Source of the DNA: Mycobacterium sp. JS623
GTDB taxonomy: Bacteria; Actinomycetota; Actinomycetes; Mycobacteriales; Mycobacteriaceae
Length of the DNA stretch: 64,000 bases
Direction: 5' to 3'
Assembly: GCF_000328565.1 (NCBI RefSeq)
Contig: NC_019966.1
Coordinates: forward strand, 5,022,001-5,086,000
Shown: piece after piece, positions 16,979 through 26,044 of the stretch
How the letters are laid out: every line of letters starts with the position of its first letter
Position numbering within the stretch: the first letter of the stretch is position 1
Translations under genes and position numbers: made by a program
The notes under the pieces: generated by a model
Told to the model about the DNA's origin: nothing
Database searches by the model: none
What the model saw: only the letters and a program-made list of their open reading frames with translations

Positions 16979-17816
16979 ACCGCCACGCGCGATCCAGTCG
17001 ACGGAGAACGTCCACCGAACTATTCGCTTTGACGACCCTGATCCGCGTCCAGCCAATCACGTCGAGATCCTCGGACCGGAGGATGTCATAAGCGAACTGA
17101 GCCGGGTCGTTGCGATGCTGCTCACCGTCGTACTCAACGGCGAGCTTCAGGTCCTCCCAACCCATGTCGAGGTAATACCAGCCACGGCCATCCGGTCTCG
17201 GCACCGGAATCTGCGTCTGCGGTCGCGGATATCCAGCGCGAATCATCAAGAGCCGCAACCACGTTTCCTTCGGCGACTCTGCGCCGGGGTCGTACAGATC
17301 GAGCGCGACGCGTAGCTGAAGCATCCCGCGGGCACCGCGGTGGTGATCAGCGATCACACGCACATCGTCGGCCTTGAAGCGCGTTGCATTACCGAGTGCG
17401 TCGAGGCGAGCAACAGCATCGTCGAGTCGACCTCTGCGTCCGATGTCGAAGGCGCTGCGTTCGACAGTCGTGATGCGCATCTGTTCGTACTCCGCCAATT
17501 CGTCAGCGCGAAGCCGCATGTCATATGTCCGAAGCCCGCGCGGCCGCCGGGCGTTGGACCAGATCAGCTCGATCGGTAGGTCGTTATCCACCCATCTCGC
17601 CCCATGGAGCGCCGACGCCGTCACGCCCGCTATGACACCTTCACGATGCGAGTACAGCCAACCGGCCCTCGCGCGCTCACGCAGCGTCAACACCGCATCT
17701 TTCGGTACGTAGACATCCGGGAACTCCGGGCGGTATTCGGCTCGAAGTTCATGCTTCCGAATCGCGCCATTGTTTATCGCCTCACTGCCGATAAACGGAC
17801 CGTCGAGCATCTCCAT
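16947..17816 (-). CDS. DUF559 / Vsr-fold endonuclease-like protein with AbiEi-like N-terminus
   Basis: A 289-residue protein of a family widespread in mycobacteria. The N-terminal half (ELRAEYRPEFPDVYVPKDA, GVIAGVTASALHGARW) resembles the type IV antitoxin AbiEi-like winged-helix region, and the C-terminal half is DUF559, a PD-(D/E)XK-like nuclease fold (YLDMGWEDLKLAVEYDGEQH). Nuclease activity is inferred from fold only. The gene is bracketed by two copies of one 19-bp palindrome, one covering its stop codon, which suggests it moved or is maintained as a unit. ATG at 17816; no recognisable partner gene adjoins. Confidence 0.7.
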   Translation of the reverse strand: MEMLDGPFIGSEAINNGAIRKHELRAEYRPEFPDVYVPKDAVLTLRERARAGWLYSHREGVIAGVTASALHGARWVDNDLPIELIWSNARRPRGLRTYDMRLRADELAEYEQMRITTVERSAFDIGRRGRLDDAVARLDALGNATRFKADDVRVIADHHRGARGMLQLRVALDLYDPGAESPKETWLRLLMIRAGYPRPQTQIPVPRPDGRGWYYLDMGWEDLKLAVEYDGEQHRNDPAQFAYDILRSEDLDVIGWTRIRVVKANSSVDVLRRLDRAWRSKLRTDREIS

Positions 17817-17843
17817 GACTCGACTGTCGCTCGTCAGCCTCCG

Positions 17844-17899
17844 CGAAACTGCTCACAGATCGCAATCTGTGGATGAATGGCGATCTGTGAGCAGTTTCG
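17844..17899. repeat. 19-bp perfect palindromic element, right flank of the DUF559 gene
   Basis: CGAAACTGCTCACAGATCG at 17844-17862 pairs perfectly with CGATCTGTGAGCAGTTTCG at 17881-17899 around an 18-base loop. It matches the element at 16923-16978 at nearly every arm position. It lies just upstream of the DUF559 start, so it could also act in its leader. Confidence 0.8.
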
Positions 17900-17929
17900 G
17901 CGCAACGCCCTATGCGCAGAATCAACGAC

Positions 17930-17960
17930 AAAGGCCCGGCACATTTCGTGCCGGGCCTTT
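17930..17960. terminator. Rho-independent-type terminator between DUF559 and Bax inhibitor genes
   Basis: AAAGGCCCGGCAC (17930-17942) and GTGCCGGGCCTTT (17948-17960) form a perfect 13-bp stem with a 5-base loop and A/T ends on both sides. It lies 12 bases beyond the stop of the minus-strand Bax inhibitor gene. Confidence 0.75.
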
Positions 17961-17971
17961 TCGTCGGGCTG

Positions 17972-18820
17972 CTAGTTACTGCTATTGAAGTAAGACAGCA
18001 GCCGCAGGATCTCCAGGTACAGCCAGACCAGCGTGACGGTCAGGCCGAGCGCGATGCCCCACGCCGCCTTCTCCGGCGCACCTGCGCGGATCGCCTGGTC
18101 GGCCTGATCGAAGTCCGCCAGGAAGAAGAACGCCGCGAGGCCGATCATCAAGAGCGAGAACAGGATCGCCATCGGGCCACCGTCGCGCAGCGGTCCGGCG
18201 CTGTGGGTGAACAGCCCGATCACCAGGTTCACGAGCATCAGCACGACGGCACCGAAGCCTGCGGCAACAAGGAAGCGGGTGAACTTCGGCGTCACGCGAA
18301 TGGCGCCGGTCTTGTACACCACGAGCATGCCGAAGAACACGCCGAACGTGCCCACGATGGCCTGGCTGATCAGCGCGCCCGCGCTGATGCCCGACACCAT
18401 CAAATTGGCGACCACGAACGAGAACGCGCCGACGACCAGGCCTTCACATGCCGCGTAGCTCAGCACGATCGCCGGGTTGTCCTGCTTACGGCCGAAGATC
18501 GCGACCAGGATGAGCACCAGGCCACCGATCATCCCAACCATCAGCAGCGGCGTGGCAAGCGCGAGGTTCTGCGCGACCAAGAAGTAGGCGGCCACCGCGA
18601 CCGCTGCCAACACGCCGAGCGTGATGCCGGTCTTGGTGACGACGTCGTCGATGGTCAGCGGCCGCGCAACGCCCGCCTGCCGCTGCTCGGGGTACGCGCC
18701 GGCGTATGGATCGGCCTGTACCGCCTGCGTACCGTAGCCGGCGGCTCCGGTACCGAATTGCGCATAACCGCCCTGCGTCTTAGGCAGGGATCGAAATACC
18801 GGGTTGCTGGTCTCGCGCAC
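17972..18820 (-). CDS. Bax inhibitor-1/YccA family membrane protein (Rv1072-type)
   Basis: A 282-residue protein with about 65 polar residues followed by seven hydrophobic helices, in the Bax inhibitor-1 like (DUF4870/YccA, TMBIM) family. The last helix ends with a charged-acidic segment ALGLTVTLVWLYLEILRLL typical of the family. GTG at 18820 is chosen because the product then starts RETSNPVFRSLP after Met and AGAGG lies upstream; an ATG at 18880 adds 20 unlikely residues. Function in mycobacteria is unknown; related proteins leak calcium or protect membranes. A clear terminator follows. Confidence 0.82.
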   Translation of the reverse strand: MRETSNPVFRSLPKTQGGYAQFGTGAAGYGTQAVQADPYAGAYPEQRQAGVARPLTIDDVVTKTGITLGVLAAVAVAAYFLVAQNLALATPLLMVGMIGGLVLILVAIFGRKQDNPAIVLSYAACEGLVVGAFSFVVANLMVSGISAGALISQAIVGTFGVFFGMLVVYKTGAIRVTPKFTRFLVAAGFGAVVLMLVNLVIGLFTHSAGPLRDGGPMAILFSLLMIGLAAFFFLADFDQADQAIRAGAPEKAAWGIALGLTVTLVWLYLEILRLLSYFNSSN

Positions 18821-18978
18821 CGTCGGTTCCTCTCGTGTGCTGTGGTTCGGCAAGTTGGCGAACACACTCTCAACGTTCAACTACCTGGCATCGGTTCCCG
18901 AGAGAATCTCCCAGCTAGTTCACAGGAAACCCTACCCGGCGCTGGCGTTATCCGGGCGACGATCTAGATTGCATAAGC

Positions 18979-20037
18979 GTGGCGGAAAACGAGGATGTCC
19001 TAGTAACTGTTGAGAACGGCCTCGGCCTGATCACCCTCAACCGCCCCAAGGCGATCAACTCGCTGACCCACCCCATGGTCACCACGATGTCGAAGGTGCT
19101 CGCCGACTGGGAGCAGGACGACAGCGTGCGGGCGGTCGTAGTCGACGGCGCCGGTGAGCGTGGCCTGTGCGCCGGCGGCGACATCGTCGTGATCTATCAC
19201 AGTGCGCGCGCTGACGGCGCCGAGGCGCGACAGTTCTGGTACGACGAGTATCTGCTCAACGCGCAGATAGGTCGTTTCAACAAGCCATATATCGCGCTGA
19301 TGGACGGCATCGTGATGGGCGGCGGCGTCGGGGTCAGCGCGCACGGCAGTGTCCGCGTCGTCACCGACACCACGAAAATGGCGATGCCCGAAGTCGGTAT
19401 CGGCCTGATCCCCGACGTCGGCGGCACGCTCATTTTGTCTCGGGCACCGGGGCGGCTCGGCCTTCACGCCGCGCTGACGGGCGCCAACTTCGACGGCGCA
19501 GACGCGATCGCGCTCGGCTTCGCCGACCATTTCGTGCCCCACGACAAGTTGTCCGCCTTCAAGGATGCGATCATCGCCGACGGCATCGAAGCTGCGCTGG
19601 CCGCGTACACGCAAAAGCCGCCCCCGAGTCAGCTACTGGCGCAGCAGGATTGGATCGACCGCTGCTACGCCGGCGACACCGCCGAGGACATCATTGCGGC
19701 GCTGCGCGCACATGACACGAGCCCCGCCGGCCGCATTGGCGGCATCGCCGCCGTCGACGCAGCCAACCTGATCGCCAGCCGCTCCCCCATCGCGGTCTCC
19801 GTGGCGCTGGAGGCCATCCGTCGCGCCGCCAAGCTCGACACACTGGAAGACGTGCTGCGCCAGGAGTATCGGACGTCCTGCGGATCCTCGCGCTCGCATG
19901 ATCTAGTTGAGGGCATCCGCGCCCAGGTCATCGACAAGGACCGCAACCCGAAATGGTCGCCTGCGTCGCTGGCGGCCGTCACCACCGCCGACGTCGAGGC
20001 CTACTTCGCGCCGGCCGACCGCGAACTGGAGTTCTAA
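18979..20037 (+). CDS. echA9: Enoyl-CoA hydratase/3-hydroxyisobutyryl-CoA hydrolase EchA9
   Basis: Crotonase-superfamily protein of 352 residues, the length of 3-hydroxyisobutyryl-CoA hydrolases rather than simple hydratases. Oxyanion-hole segments are GLCAGGD and [29 protein letters not shown] carries the conserved Glu and Asp of the hydrolase group, and [11 protein letters not shown] is a typical C-terminal motif. The role is probably in valine breakdown. GTG start at 18979. Only two bases separate it from echA8. Confidence 0.88.
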   Translation: MAENEDVLVTVENGLGLITLNRPKAINSLTHPMVTTMSKVLADWEQDDSVRAVVVDGAGERGLCAGGDIVVIYHSARADGAEARQFWYDEYLLNAQIGRFNKPYIALMDGIVMGGGVGVSAHGSVRVVTDTTKMAMPEVGIGLIPDVGGTLILSRAPGRLGLHAALTGANFDGADAIALGFADHFVPHDKLSAFKDAIIADGIEAALAAYTQKPPPSQLLAQQDWIDRCYAGDTAEDIIAALRAHDTSPAGRIGGIAAVDAANLIASRSPIAVSVALEAIRRAAKLDTLEDVLRQEYRTSCGSSRSHDLVEGIRAQVIDKDRNPKWSPASLAAVTTADVEAYFAPADRELEF

Positions 20038-20039
20038 AG

Positions 20040-20828
20040 ATGAATGACGAGACCAGATTCTCCGCTATCTTGGTCACCCGTGACGATCGCGTCGGCACCA
20101 TCACGCTGAACCGACCGAAGGCGCTCAATGCGCTCAACAGTCAGGTGATGAACGAAGTCGTCACGGCTGCAGCCGAATTCGACAACGACCCGGGCATCGG
20201 AGCGATCATCGTCACGGGCTCCGGCGAGAAGGCGTTCGCCGCCGGCGCGGACATCAAGGAGATGGCCGAGCTGTCGTTCGCCGACGTGTTCGCCGCGGAC
20301 TTCTTCGCGGCGTGGGGCCGCTTCGCCGCCACCCGAACCCCCACCATCGCCGCGGTCGCGGGTTACGCGCTCGGCGGTGGCTGCGAGCTGGCGATGATGT
20401 GCGATCTGCTGATCGCCGCCGATACCGCGAAATTCGGCCAGCCCGAGATCAAGCTCGGCGTGCTGCCCGGGATGGGCGGCTCGCAACGGCTCACCCGTGC
20501 GATCGGTAAGGCCAAGGCGATGGACCTGATCCTCACCGGTCGCAACATGGATGCCGAAGAAGCCGACCGCGCCGGCCTGGTGTCGCGCGTGGTGCCCGCC
20601 GACAAGCTGCTCGACGAAGCAAACGCCGTCGCGAAGACCATCGCAGGTATGTCGCTATCGGCGTCTCGGATGGCGAAGGAGGCCGTCAACCGCGCGTTCG
20701 AAAGCACGCTGGCCGAAGGGCTGCTCTACGAGCGCCGGCTGTTCCACTCTGCGTTTGCCACCGACGACCAGACCGAAGGCATGAACGCGTTCACCGAGAA
20801 ACGCCCCCCGAACTTCACGCACAGGTAA
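20040..20828 (+). CDS. echA8: Enoyl-CoA hydratase EchA8
   Basis: Crotonase of 262 residues, hydrating trans-2-enoyl-CoA in beta-oxidation. Oxyanion-hole motifs are [10 protein letters not shown] and [13 protein letters not shown]; the two catalytic glutamates correspond to Glu116 and Glu136 ([12 protein letters not shown]). Equivalent to Rv1070c. ATG at 20040 directly follows the echA9 stop (TAAAGATG), so the pair is co-translated. Confidence 0.93.
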   Translation: MNDETRFSAILVTRDDRVGTITLNRPKALNALNSQVMNEVVTAAAEFDNDPGIGAIIVTGSGEKAFAAGADIKEMAELSFADVFAADFFAAWGRFAATRTPTIAAVAGYALGGGCELAMMCDLLIAADTAKFGQPEIKLGVLPGMGGSQRLTRAIGKAKAMDLILTGRNMDAEEADRAGLVSRVVPADKLLDEANAVAKTIAGMSLSASRMAKEAVNRAFESTLAEGLLYERRLFHSAFATDDQTEGMNAFTEKRPPNFTHR

Positions 20829-20838
20829 ATTTCCGTCC

Positions 20839-22533
20839 GTGACGGACACGGCGGAGACCACCGAGGACACCCCTCCGCAGGAGAAGCCCGCCAAGAAGCC
20901 GTGGTGGGAGCGGCATTACACCTTCACCGGCACGGCCGTCGGCCTGGTCTTCATCTGGCTCTCGCTGACGCCGTCGCTGCTGCCGCGCGGGCCGTTGTTC
21001 CAAGGCATCGTCAGCGGTGCCGCAGGCGCCATCGGTTACGCCATCGGCGTGTTCGCGGTATGGCTGGTGCGCTACATGCGCTCGAAGGACACCAGCCCGC
21101 CGGCACCGCGGCAAGCGTGGCTAGGACTTCTGGTCATCGGTGTCATCGGTCAGATTCTGATGATCATCTACTTCCACATCTGGCAGGACGATGTGCGCGA
21201 CCTCAACGGCGTTCCGCGCCTTGGGTTCTGGGACCACCCGCTGACTGCGGTCCTGTCGATCGTTGTGCTGTTCGCGTTGGTCGAAATCGGCCAGCTGATA
21301 GGCAGATTCGTGCGCTTCCTAGTGCGCAAAGGGGATCGCTTTGTGCCGCCGCGTATTTCGGCCGTCATCGTCGTAGGCCTGCTTCTCGCGTTGACCATCG
21401 CGCTGCTCAACGGCGTGGTGGCTCGTTTCGCCATGAGCACCATCAACAAGACGTTCTCGGCCGTCAACGACGAGACCGACCCCGATTTCCCGGCGCCGAC
21501 GTCGAGGCTGCGGTCAGGCGGGCCGGAGTCGCTGGCGAGCTGGGAGTCGTTGGGCCATCAGGGCCGGGTGTTCGTGTCCGCAGGCCCGACGGTCGACGAG
21601 CTCACCACGTTCAACGGCGCACCGGCGATCGAACCGATCCGCGCCTACGCGGGACTGCATTCCGCCGACGGCATCAAGGCGACCGCCAAACTGGCCGCCG
21701 AAGAGCTGCGCCGCGAGGGCGGGCTGGACCGCGCCGTGGTCGCCGTCGCGACCACCACCGGCACCGGCTGGATCAACGAGGCGGAGGCGTCCGCACTGGA
21801 GTACATGTACAACGGCAACACCGCGATCGTGTCGATGCAGTACTCGTTCCTGCCGAGCTGGCTGTCGTTCTTGGTCGACAAGGAAAACGCGCGCCAGGCC
21901 GGCCAGGCGCTGTTCGAAGCCGTCGACGCCTTGGTCAGGGAGCTACCCGAGGGCAAGCGCCCGAAGCTCGTCGTATTCGGTGAAAGCCTGGGCTCGTTTG
22001 GTGGCGAGGCGCCGTTCCTCGCCCTCAACAACCTCATCGCTCGCACCGACGGCGCGCTGTTCTCCGGGCCGACGTTCAACAACACGATCTGGGAAGACCT
22101 GACTCGCAACCGCGACAAGGACTCCCCGATGTGGCTACCCATCTACGACAAGGGCGACAACGTCCGCTTCGCGGCGCGTTCAGAGAACCTCGGCAGGCCA
22201 GCGGATCCGTGGGGCCACCCGAGGGTGGTGTACCTGCAGCACGCTTCCGATCCGATCGCGTGGTGGAACGTCGATCTGCTGTTCTCCAAACCGGATTGGC
22301 TGAAGGAACCACGCGGCTACGACCTGTCGCCGCGGATGGAGTGGATCCCGATCGTGACGTTCCTTCAGGTGTCCGCCGATATGGCCGTCGCGGTCGACGT
22401 GCCCGACGGGCACGGCCATGTCTACGTCAGGGACGTCGCCAACGCCTGGGCCGCCATTCTGCAGCCACCGGGCTGGACGCCGGAGAAGACCGAGAAGCTG
22501 CGCCCCCTGCTATCAAACGACGAAAACGCTTAG
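20839..22533 (+). CDS. Alpha/beta-hydrolase family protein with membrane N-terminus (Rv1069c-type)
   Basis: A 564-residue protein. Residues 25-210 contain about five hydrophobic helices (FTGTAVGLVFIWLSLTPSLL, WLGLLVIGVIGQILMIIYFH, SAVIVVGLLLALTIALLNGV). The C-terminal half is an Abhydrolase_9 domain with nucleophile motif GESLGSFGG and a region SDPIAWWNVDLLFSKPDWL typical of the family. Starts at GTG 20839, ten bases after echA8. It overlaps the convergent rhodanese gene by four bases. Substrate unknown. Confidence 0.83.
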   Translation: MTDTAETTEDTPPQEKPAKKPWWERHYTFTGTAVGLVFIWLSLTPSLLPRGPLFQGIVSGAAGAIGYAIGVFAVWLVRYMRSKDTSPPAPRQAWLGLLVIGVIGQILMIIYFHIWQDDVRDLNGVPRLGFWDHPLTAVLSIVVLFALVEIGQLIGRFVRFLVRKGDRFVPPRISAVIVVGLLLALTIALLNGVVARFAMSTINKTFSAVNDETDPDFPAPTSRLRSGGPESLASWESLGHQGRVFVSAGPTVDELTTFNGAPAIEPIRAYAGLHSADGIKATAKLAAEELRREGGLDRAVVAVATTTGTGWINEAEASALEYMYNGNTAIVSMQYSFLPSWLSFLVDKENARQAGQALFEAVDALVRELPEGKRPKLVVFGESLGSFGGEAPFLALNNLIARTDGALFSGPTFNNTIWEDLTRNRDKDSPMWLPIYDKGDNVRFAARSENLGRPADPWGHPRVVYLQHASDPIAWWNVDLLFSKPDWLKEPRGYDLSPRMEWIPIVTFLQVSADMAVAVDVPDGHGHVYVRDVANAWAAILQPPGWTPEKTEKLRPLLSNDENA

Positions 22534-22904
22534 ACCAGAACACCTTCGGCCTTCAAAGCGTGGTAGCCGCCGACCACGTCGGTGGCGCGGTGCAGTCCGA
22601 GATCGACGAGCGCAGCGGCGGCCAAGCTCGAGGTGTAACCCTCCGAGCACAGCACGACCCATTCGACGTCGTCACCGACGGCCTGCGGCAACCTGGCGTC
22701 GCTTGTCGGATCGCAGCGCCACTCGAGCACATTGCGCTCGATCACCAGAGCGGCGGGCACGTCGCCCTCGCGCTCACGCTGAGCCTGCGGACGGATATCG
22801 ACCAAGAGCGCACCACGCTCGAGTGCCGCGGGCACCTCACGCGCAGAGAGCCTGCGCAGCCGCGAGCGGGCCTGATCCAGCACCCTTTCGATTCGACTCA
22901 TCAT
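22530..22904 (-). CDS. Rhodanese-like domain protein
   Basis: A 124-residue single rhodanese domain. The domain opening LLVDIRPQAQREREGDVPAAL and the active loop CSEGYTSSLAA with its cysteine are clear, so sulfurtransferase activity is likely. The ATG overlaps the upstream cysteine dioxygenase stop as ATGA, with GGAGG directly before it, so the two products are made together and probably share a sulfur pathway. Confidence 0.85.
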   Translation of the reverse strand: MMSRIERVLDQARSRLRRLSAREVPAALERGALLVDIRPQAQREREGDVPAALVIERNVLEWRCDPTSDARLPQAVGDDVEWVVLCSEGYTSSLAAAALVDLGLHRATDVVGGYHALKAEGVLV

Positions 22905-23452
22905 CCCTCCGGAGCATCTGTGAGTTCGGTTCGCTTGCGGCGCAATGTCTTCCGCTCAGTCACCTCGTAGTAGGACATCGCCGTCAGCGGCGGGGAATAT
23001 GCATGCACACTGAGCGTGGGGTTGACCGGCGTCGACAGATCCCGCTCGGGTGTCCAGACGACGTCATGCACCCAACCGAGCGGGAAGGCGGCCTGATCGC
23101 CGGCCCGAAGGCGGCGGCGGCGCAACGCCTCGCCGTCCCAACGGGTCTCCCGCAGTGCACCGGACACCACCGTCAGCGCGCCCAGCGAGCCGCCGTGGTC
23201 GTGCAACTCGGTCGAGCGATCCGGCACCCAACTGATCAGCCAGACGTCGAGTTCGTCGTCGCCGTGCAGTCGAGTGAACCAGCGCTCATCCGTCGGTGGC
23301 CCGTCGGCGGGCAGCAACCTCTCGAATCGGCCCGAAAGTACGTCGTCGGCGTAGCGATCGGTGGCTTGCATCAGGTCCGGCAGCCGCAGGCGGGTCGGCG
23401 AGGACACTGCGGGGGCGGCAGAGGACAACACAGCAGGCTGTGCGGAAACCAT
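22901..23452 (-). CDS. Cysteine dioxygenase-family cupin
   Basis: A 183-residue cupin resembling type I cysteine dioxygenase, which oxidises cysteine to cysteine sulfinate with iron and oxygen. The metal motif is ELHDHGGSLGAL (two histidines), and the third histidine is in FPLGWVHDVVW. The position of the mammalian crosslinked cysteine is glycine, as is usual in bacterial enzymes. Ends RRKRTELTDAPEG. Translationally coupled to the rhodanese gene. Confidence 0.83.
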   Translation of the reverse strand: MVSAQPAVLSSAAPAVSSPTRLRLPDLMQATDRYADDVLSGRFERLLPADGPPTDERWFTRLHGDDELDVWLISWVPDRSTELHDHGGSLGALTVVSGALRETRWDGEALRRRRLRAGDQAAFPLGWVHDVVWTPERDLSTPVNPTLSVHAYSPPLTAMSYYEVTERKTLRRKRTELTDAPEG

Positions 23453-23739
23453 GACGGACTCCAGAAATGACGGGAACGGATCGGGCGGTCGGCGCTAGGG
23501 CCGACAACACTCGCCGAGGGGGCCGATGGCCCGCGCGAGAAATCCGATCGTCACGGCCACCAGTGTGGCATCGCTTAATGGGGGCGCGGCGGCGCACACC
23601 GGGGCCGCATCCACGCGTTTCGGTAACCGGCCTGCTCAAGCGCGCTAATCTCACTAGATTCACGATGAACTTAACTCGGTGTCCCGTTATGGGACGAGGC
23701 GCCAGAGCGGGCGCGGTCGCGTTGCATAGATTGGGCGGC

Positions 23740-24171
23740 ATGCGCAGGTACCCCCAACGCGTCGTCCTGTTGGTTGCTTTGATGGTGCTCGCGATCGCCG
23801 GGTGTTCGTCGAATGAACAGAAGCCGTCGACGCCGACGACCTCTACGAGCGAGCCGCCGCCTCTGCCTGCGGCACCCGCACAGCCAGGAGCGATCGGCGT
23901 CTCCCCCGGCGGCGTCACCACCAGGGTCGACGTCCCGGCCGACGCAACGGAATCGCAGTACGGGCAGGCCTGCCATGCGGCCAAGGTCTGGATGGACGAG
24001 CAGCACGCCGACGACCCGAAGACGCTCGTCGAGCCGTACCTGAAGCTGATCCAGGCGCCCGACTTCATCGGGCCGGGGAACTTCAATACCCCGTGGGCAA
24101 ACCTGACGCCTGCGCAACAGGCGGGCGTCATCGTGGCCATCACCGCCGCGGGCAACGGCCAGTGTGAGTAG
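23740..24171 (+). CDS. lpqV: Lipoprotein LpqV
   Basis: A 143-residue secreted lipoprotein. The signal peptide ends in the lipobox LAIAGC, followed by a Thr/Ser/Pro-rich linker (PSTPTTSTSEPPPLPAAP) and a small globular domain with a cysteine pair (GQACHAA and GNGQCE). Equivalent to Rv1064c. ATG at 23740 sets the signal sequence MRRYPQRVVLLVALMVL; the ribosome site is poor. About 290 bases before it hold no clear gene. Confidence 0.78.
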   Translation: MRRYPQRVVLLVALMVLAIAGCSSNEQKPSTPTTSTSEPPPLPAAPAQPGAIGVSPGGVTTRVDVPADATESQYGQACHAAKVWMDEQHADDPKTLVEPYLKLIQAPDFIGPGNFNTPWANLTPAQQAGVIVAITAAGNGQCE

Positions 24172-24194
24172 CCGCACCGGCGCAAAATAGCGGT

Positions 24195-25148
24195 ATGGCT
24201 TCAAAGCGTGTCGCGCTCGCTCTTGGCAGCGGCGGCGCGCGCGGATACGCCCACATCGGCGTCATCGACGAACTGCGCGACCGCGGCTACGACATCGTCG
24301 GGATCGCAGGGTCGTCGATGGGTGCCCTCGTCGGCGGGTTGCAGGCCGCGGGCAAGCTCGACGAATTCTCCGACTGGGCCAAGTCATTGACACAGCGGGC
24401 GGTGCTGCGGCTGCTCGATCCGTCGATCGCCGCCGCGGGAGTGCTGCGCGCGGAGAAGATCCTGGACGCTGTCCGCGACATTCTCGGCGAAGTGACAATC
24501 GAGGAGCTGCCGATTCCCTATACCGAGGTGTCCACCGACCTGCTATCGGGGAAATCCGTTTGGCTGCAACGTGGTCCGGTGGATGCGGCAATCCGGGCCT
24601 CGATCGCCATCCCAGGCGTGATCACCCCGCACGTGTTCGACGGACGGTTGCTCGCCAACGGCGGCATCCTCGACCCGTTGCCGATGGCGCCGATCGCCGC
24701 CGTCAACGCGGACCTCACTATCGCGGTCAGTTTGGCGGGCAGCGAGACGGGCGGCCGCTACGAGCCGACCGAAACCGAACCGCGAGCGACCTCCGAATGG
24801 TTGAGCCGGATGTGGCGAAGCACGACCGCGTTGTTCGAACGCACGGGTGCCGCTCCCGACGAGTCCGCCGAGGAACTGGTCGACGTATCCAAGGAAGAGC
24901 CAGTAGGTCCGGTTGAGCAAGTGCCGCGGCTGGGGAGCTTCGAGGTGATGAATCGGACCATCGACATCGCGCAGGCGGCGCTGGCACGGCACACGCTGGC
25001 GGCGTATCCGCCCGATGTGTTGGTCGAGGTGCCGCGGACTGCATGCCGAAGCCTGGAGTTCTATCGCGCGGCCGAGGTCATCGACATCGGCCGCGAGCTG
25101 GCCGTCGCTGTGCTCGACGAGCTCGAAAAGTCAACGCAGGAAAGCTGA
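24195..25148 (+). CDS. Patatin-like phospholipase (Rv1063c-type)
   Basis: A 317-residue patatin. The oxyanion motif is LGSGGARGYAHIGV, the nucleophile motif GSSMG is within GIAGSSMGALVGG, and the catalytic Asp is probably in the DGRLLANGGILDPLP block. It would hydrolyse acyl esters of phospholipids. It lies 23 bases after lpqV and converges on a second patatin gene. Confidence 0.85.
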   Translation: MASKRVALALGSGGARGYAHIGVIDELRDRGYDIVGIAGSSMGALVGGLQAAGKLDEFSDWAKSLTQRAVLRLLDPSIAAAGVLRAEKILDAVRDILGEVTIEELPIPYTEVSTDLLSGKSVWLQRGPVDAAIRASIAIPGVITPHVFDGRLLANGGILDPLPMAPIAAVNADLTIAVSLAGSETGGRYEPTETEPRATSEWLSRMWRSTTALFERTGAAPDESAEELVDVSKEEPVGPVEQVPRLGSFEVMNRTIDIAQAALARHTLAAYPPDVLVEVPRTACRSLEFYRAAEVIDIGRELAVAVLDELEKSTQES

Positions 25149-25149
25149 T

Positions 25150-26007
25150 TCAGCTGCCGAGGAAGTCCGCGATCGCAGCGGCGGTCCGTCGGCCTTGCTC
25201 ACGGCCAGCCAGCGCGGAAGGCTTGCGGCAGGCGGGATCCAGTGGATTGGGACCGAACGCGGCGATCGACGCGGCGTCGGCGAACACCCCGAACGTGGCG
25301 CCGCCGAACGCGTCGACCTCTTCGCCCGCACCGGCGCTGAACGGAGACGGCGTGTTTCGGCCCGACGGCACCAGCACCACCGCGACATCGCAGTCGTTCG
25401 CGAGCCTCATGTTGACGCTGCTGCCGACGCCGCCGTCCATGTAACGCCGGCCGCTGATCGTGACCGGCGGCCAGACGGCCGGAACAGCACAGCTGGCGGT
25501 CACCGCGTCGACCAGGCCGACACCCGAGTCGTTGTCGAAGGTGACCAGCTCGCCGGTGGCGGTGTCGATCGCGGAGATCCGCAGCACGCGCTGCGGCCAG
25601 TCGTGCGAAGGCAGTCGCTGCGCGATCACCTGGCGGCGCACTGCTTCGCTGACGGTCGGTGTCGACAGCGCCACGGCGCCGATCTTCTGCAGCTTCTCCG
25701 CCTGCGTCGTGTTCGGCGCCAGCATCGCGGCGAGGAACATGTCGGTGATCTCGTCGATGCCGACATTGGGGTTGAGCTCGGCCGATGACGTGGTGGTCTG
25801 CCGGTCGAACAGCGCGTCCAGCCCTAGTCCGCTGCTCAGCTGAGCGGCGACCGTCGATCCTGCCGAGGTGCCCACCAGCACGTCGGCGTCCACCAGGGCC
25901 TGCGCGGTGTCTGGCGACTCGTCGGCGATGCCCCGCAGAATGCCGGTCTCCCATGCGATGCCCGCCAGCCCTCCACCGGCCAGCACCAGCGCGCGTTTCG
26001 TTGCCAC
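25150..26007 (-). CDS. Patatin-like phospholipase (Rv1062-type)
   Basis: A 285-residue patatin with oxyanion motif LAGGGLAGIAWE, nucleophile motif GTSAGS and catalytic Asp in MDGGVGSSVN. It is a distant paralogue of the gene at 24195-25148 and their stops are one base apart, so the two form a convergent pair, as in M. tuberculosis. Confidence 0.85.
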   Translation of the reverse strand: MATKRALVLAGGGLAGIAWETGILRGIADESPDTAQALVDADVLVGTSAGSTVAAQLSSGLGLDALFDRQTTTSSAELNPNVGIDEITDMFLAAMLAPNTTQAEKLQKIGAVALSTPTVSEAVRRQVIAQRLPSHDWPQRVLRISAIDTATGELVTFDNDSGVGLVDAVTASCAVPAVWPPVTISGRRYMDGGVGSSVNMRLANDCDVAVVLVPSGRNTPSPFSAGAGEEVDAFGGATFGVFADAASIAAFGPNPLDPACRKPSALAGREQGRRTAAAIADFLGS

Positions 26008-26044
26008 GGCAGCGAGTGTGCCAGGCCCCCGTTAGGGTCCAGAC

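Noticed and set aside
16947..17816. Toxin-antitoxin pair based on the AbiEi-like N-terminus
   Set aside because: No AbiEii-type toxin or other partner gene adjoins; the gene stands alone between palindromes.
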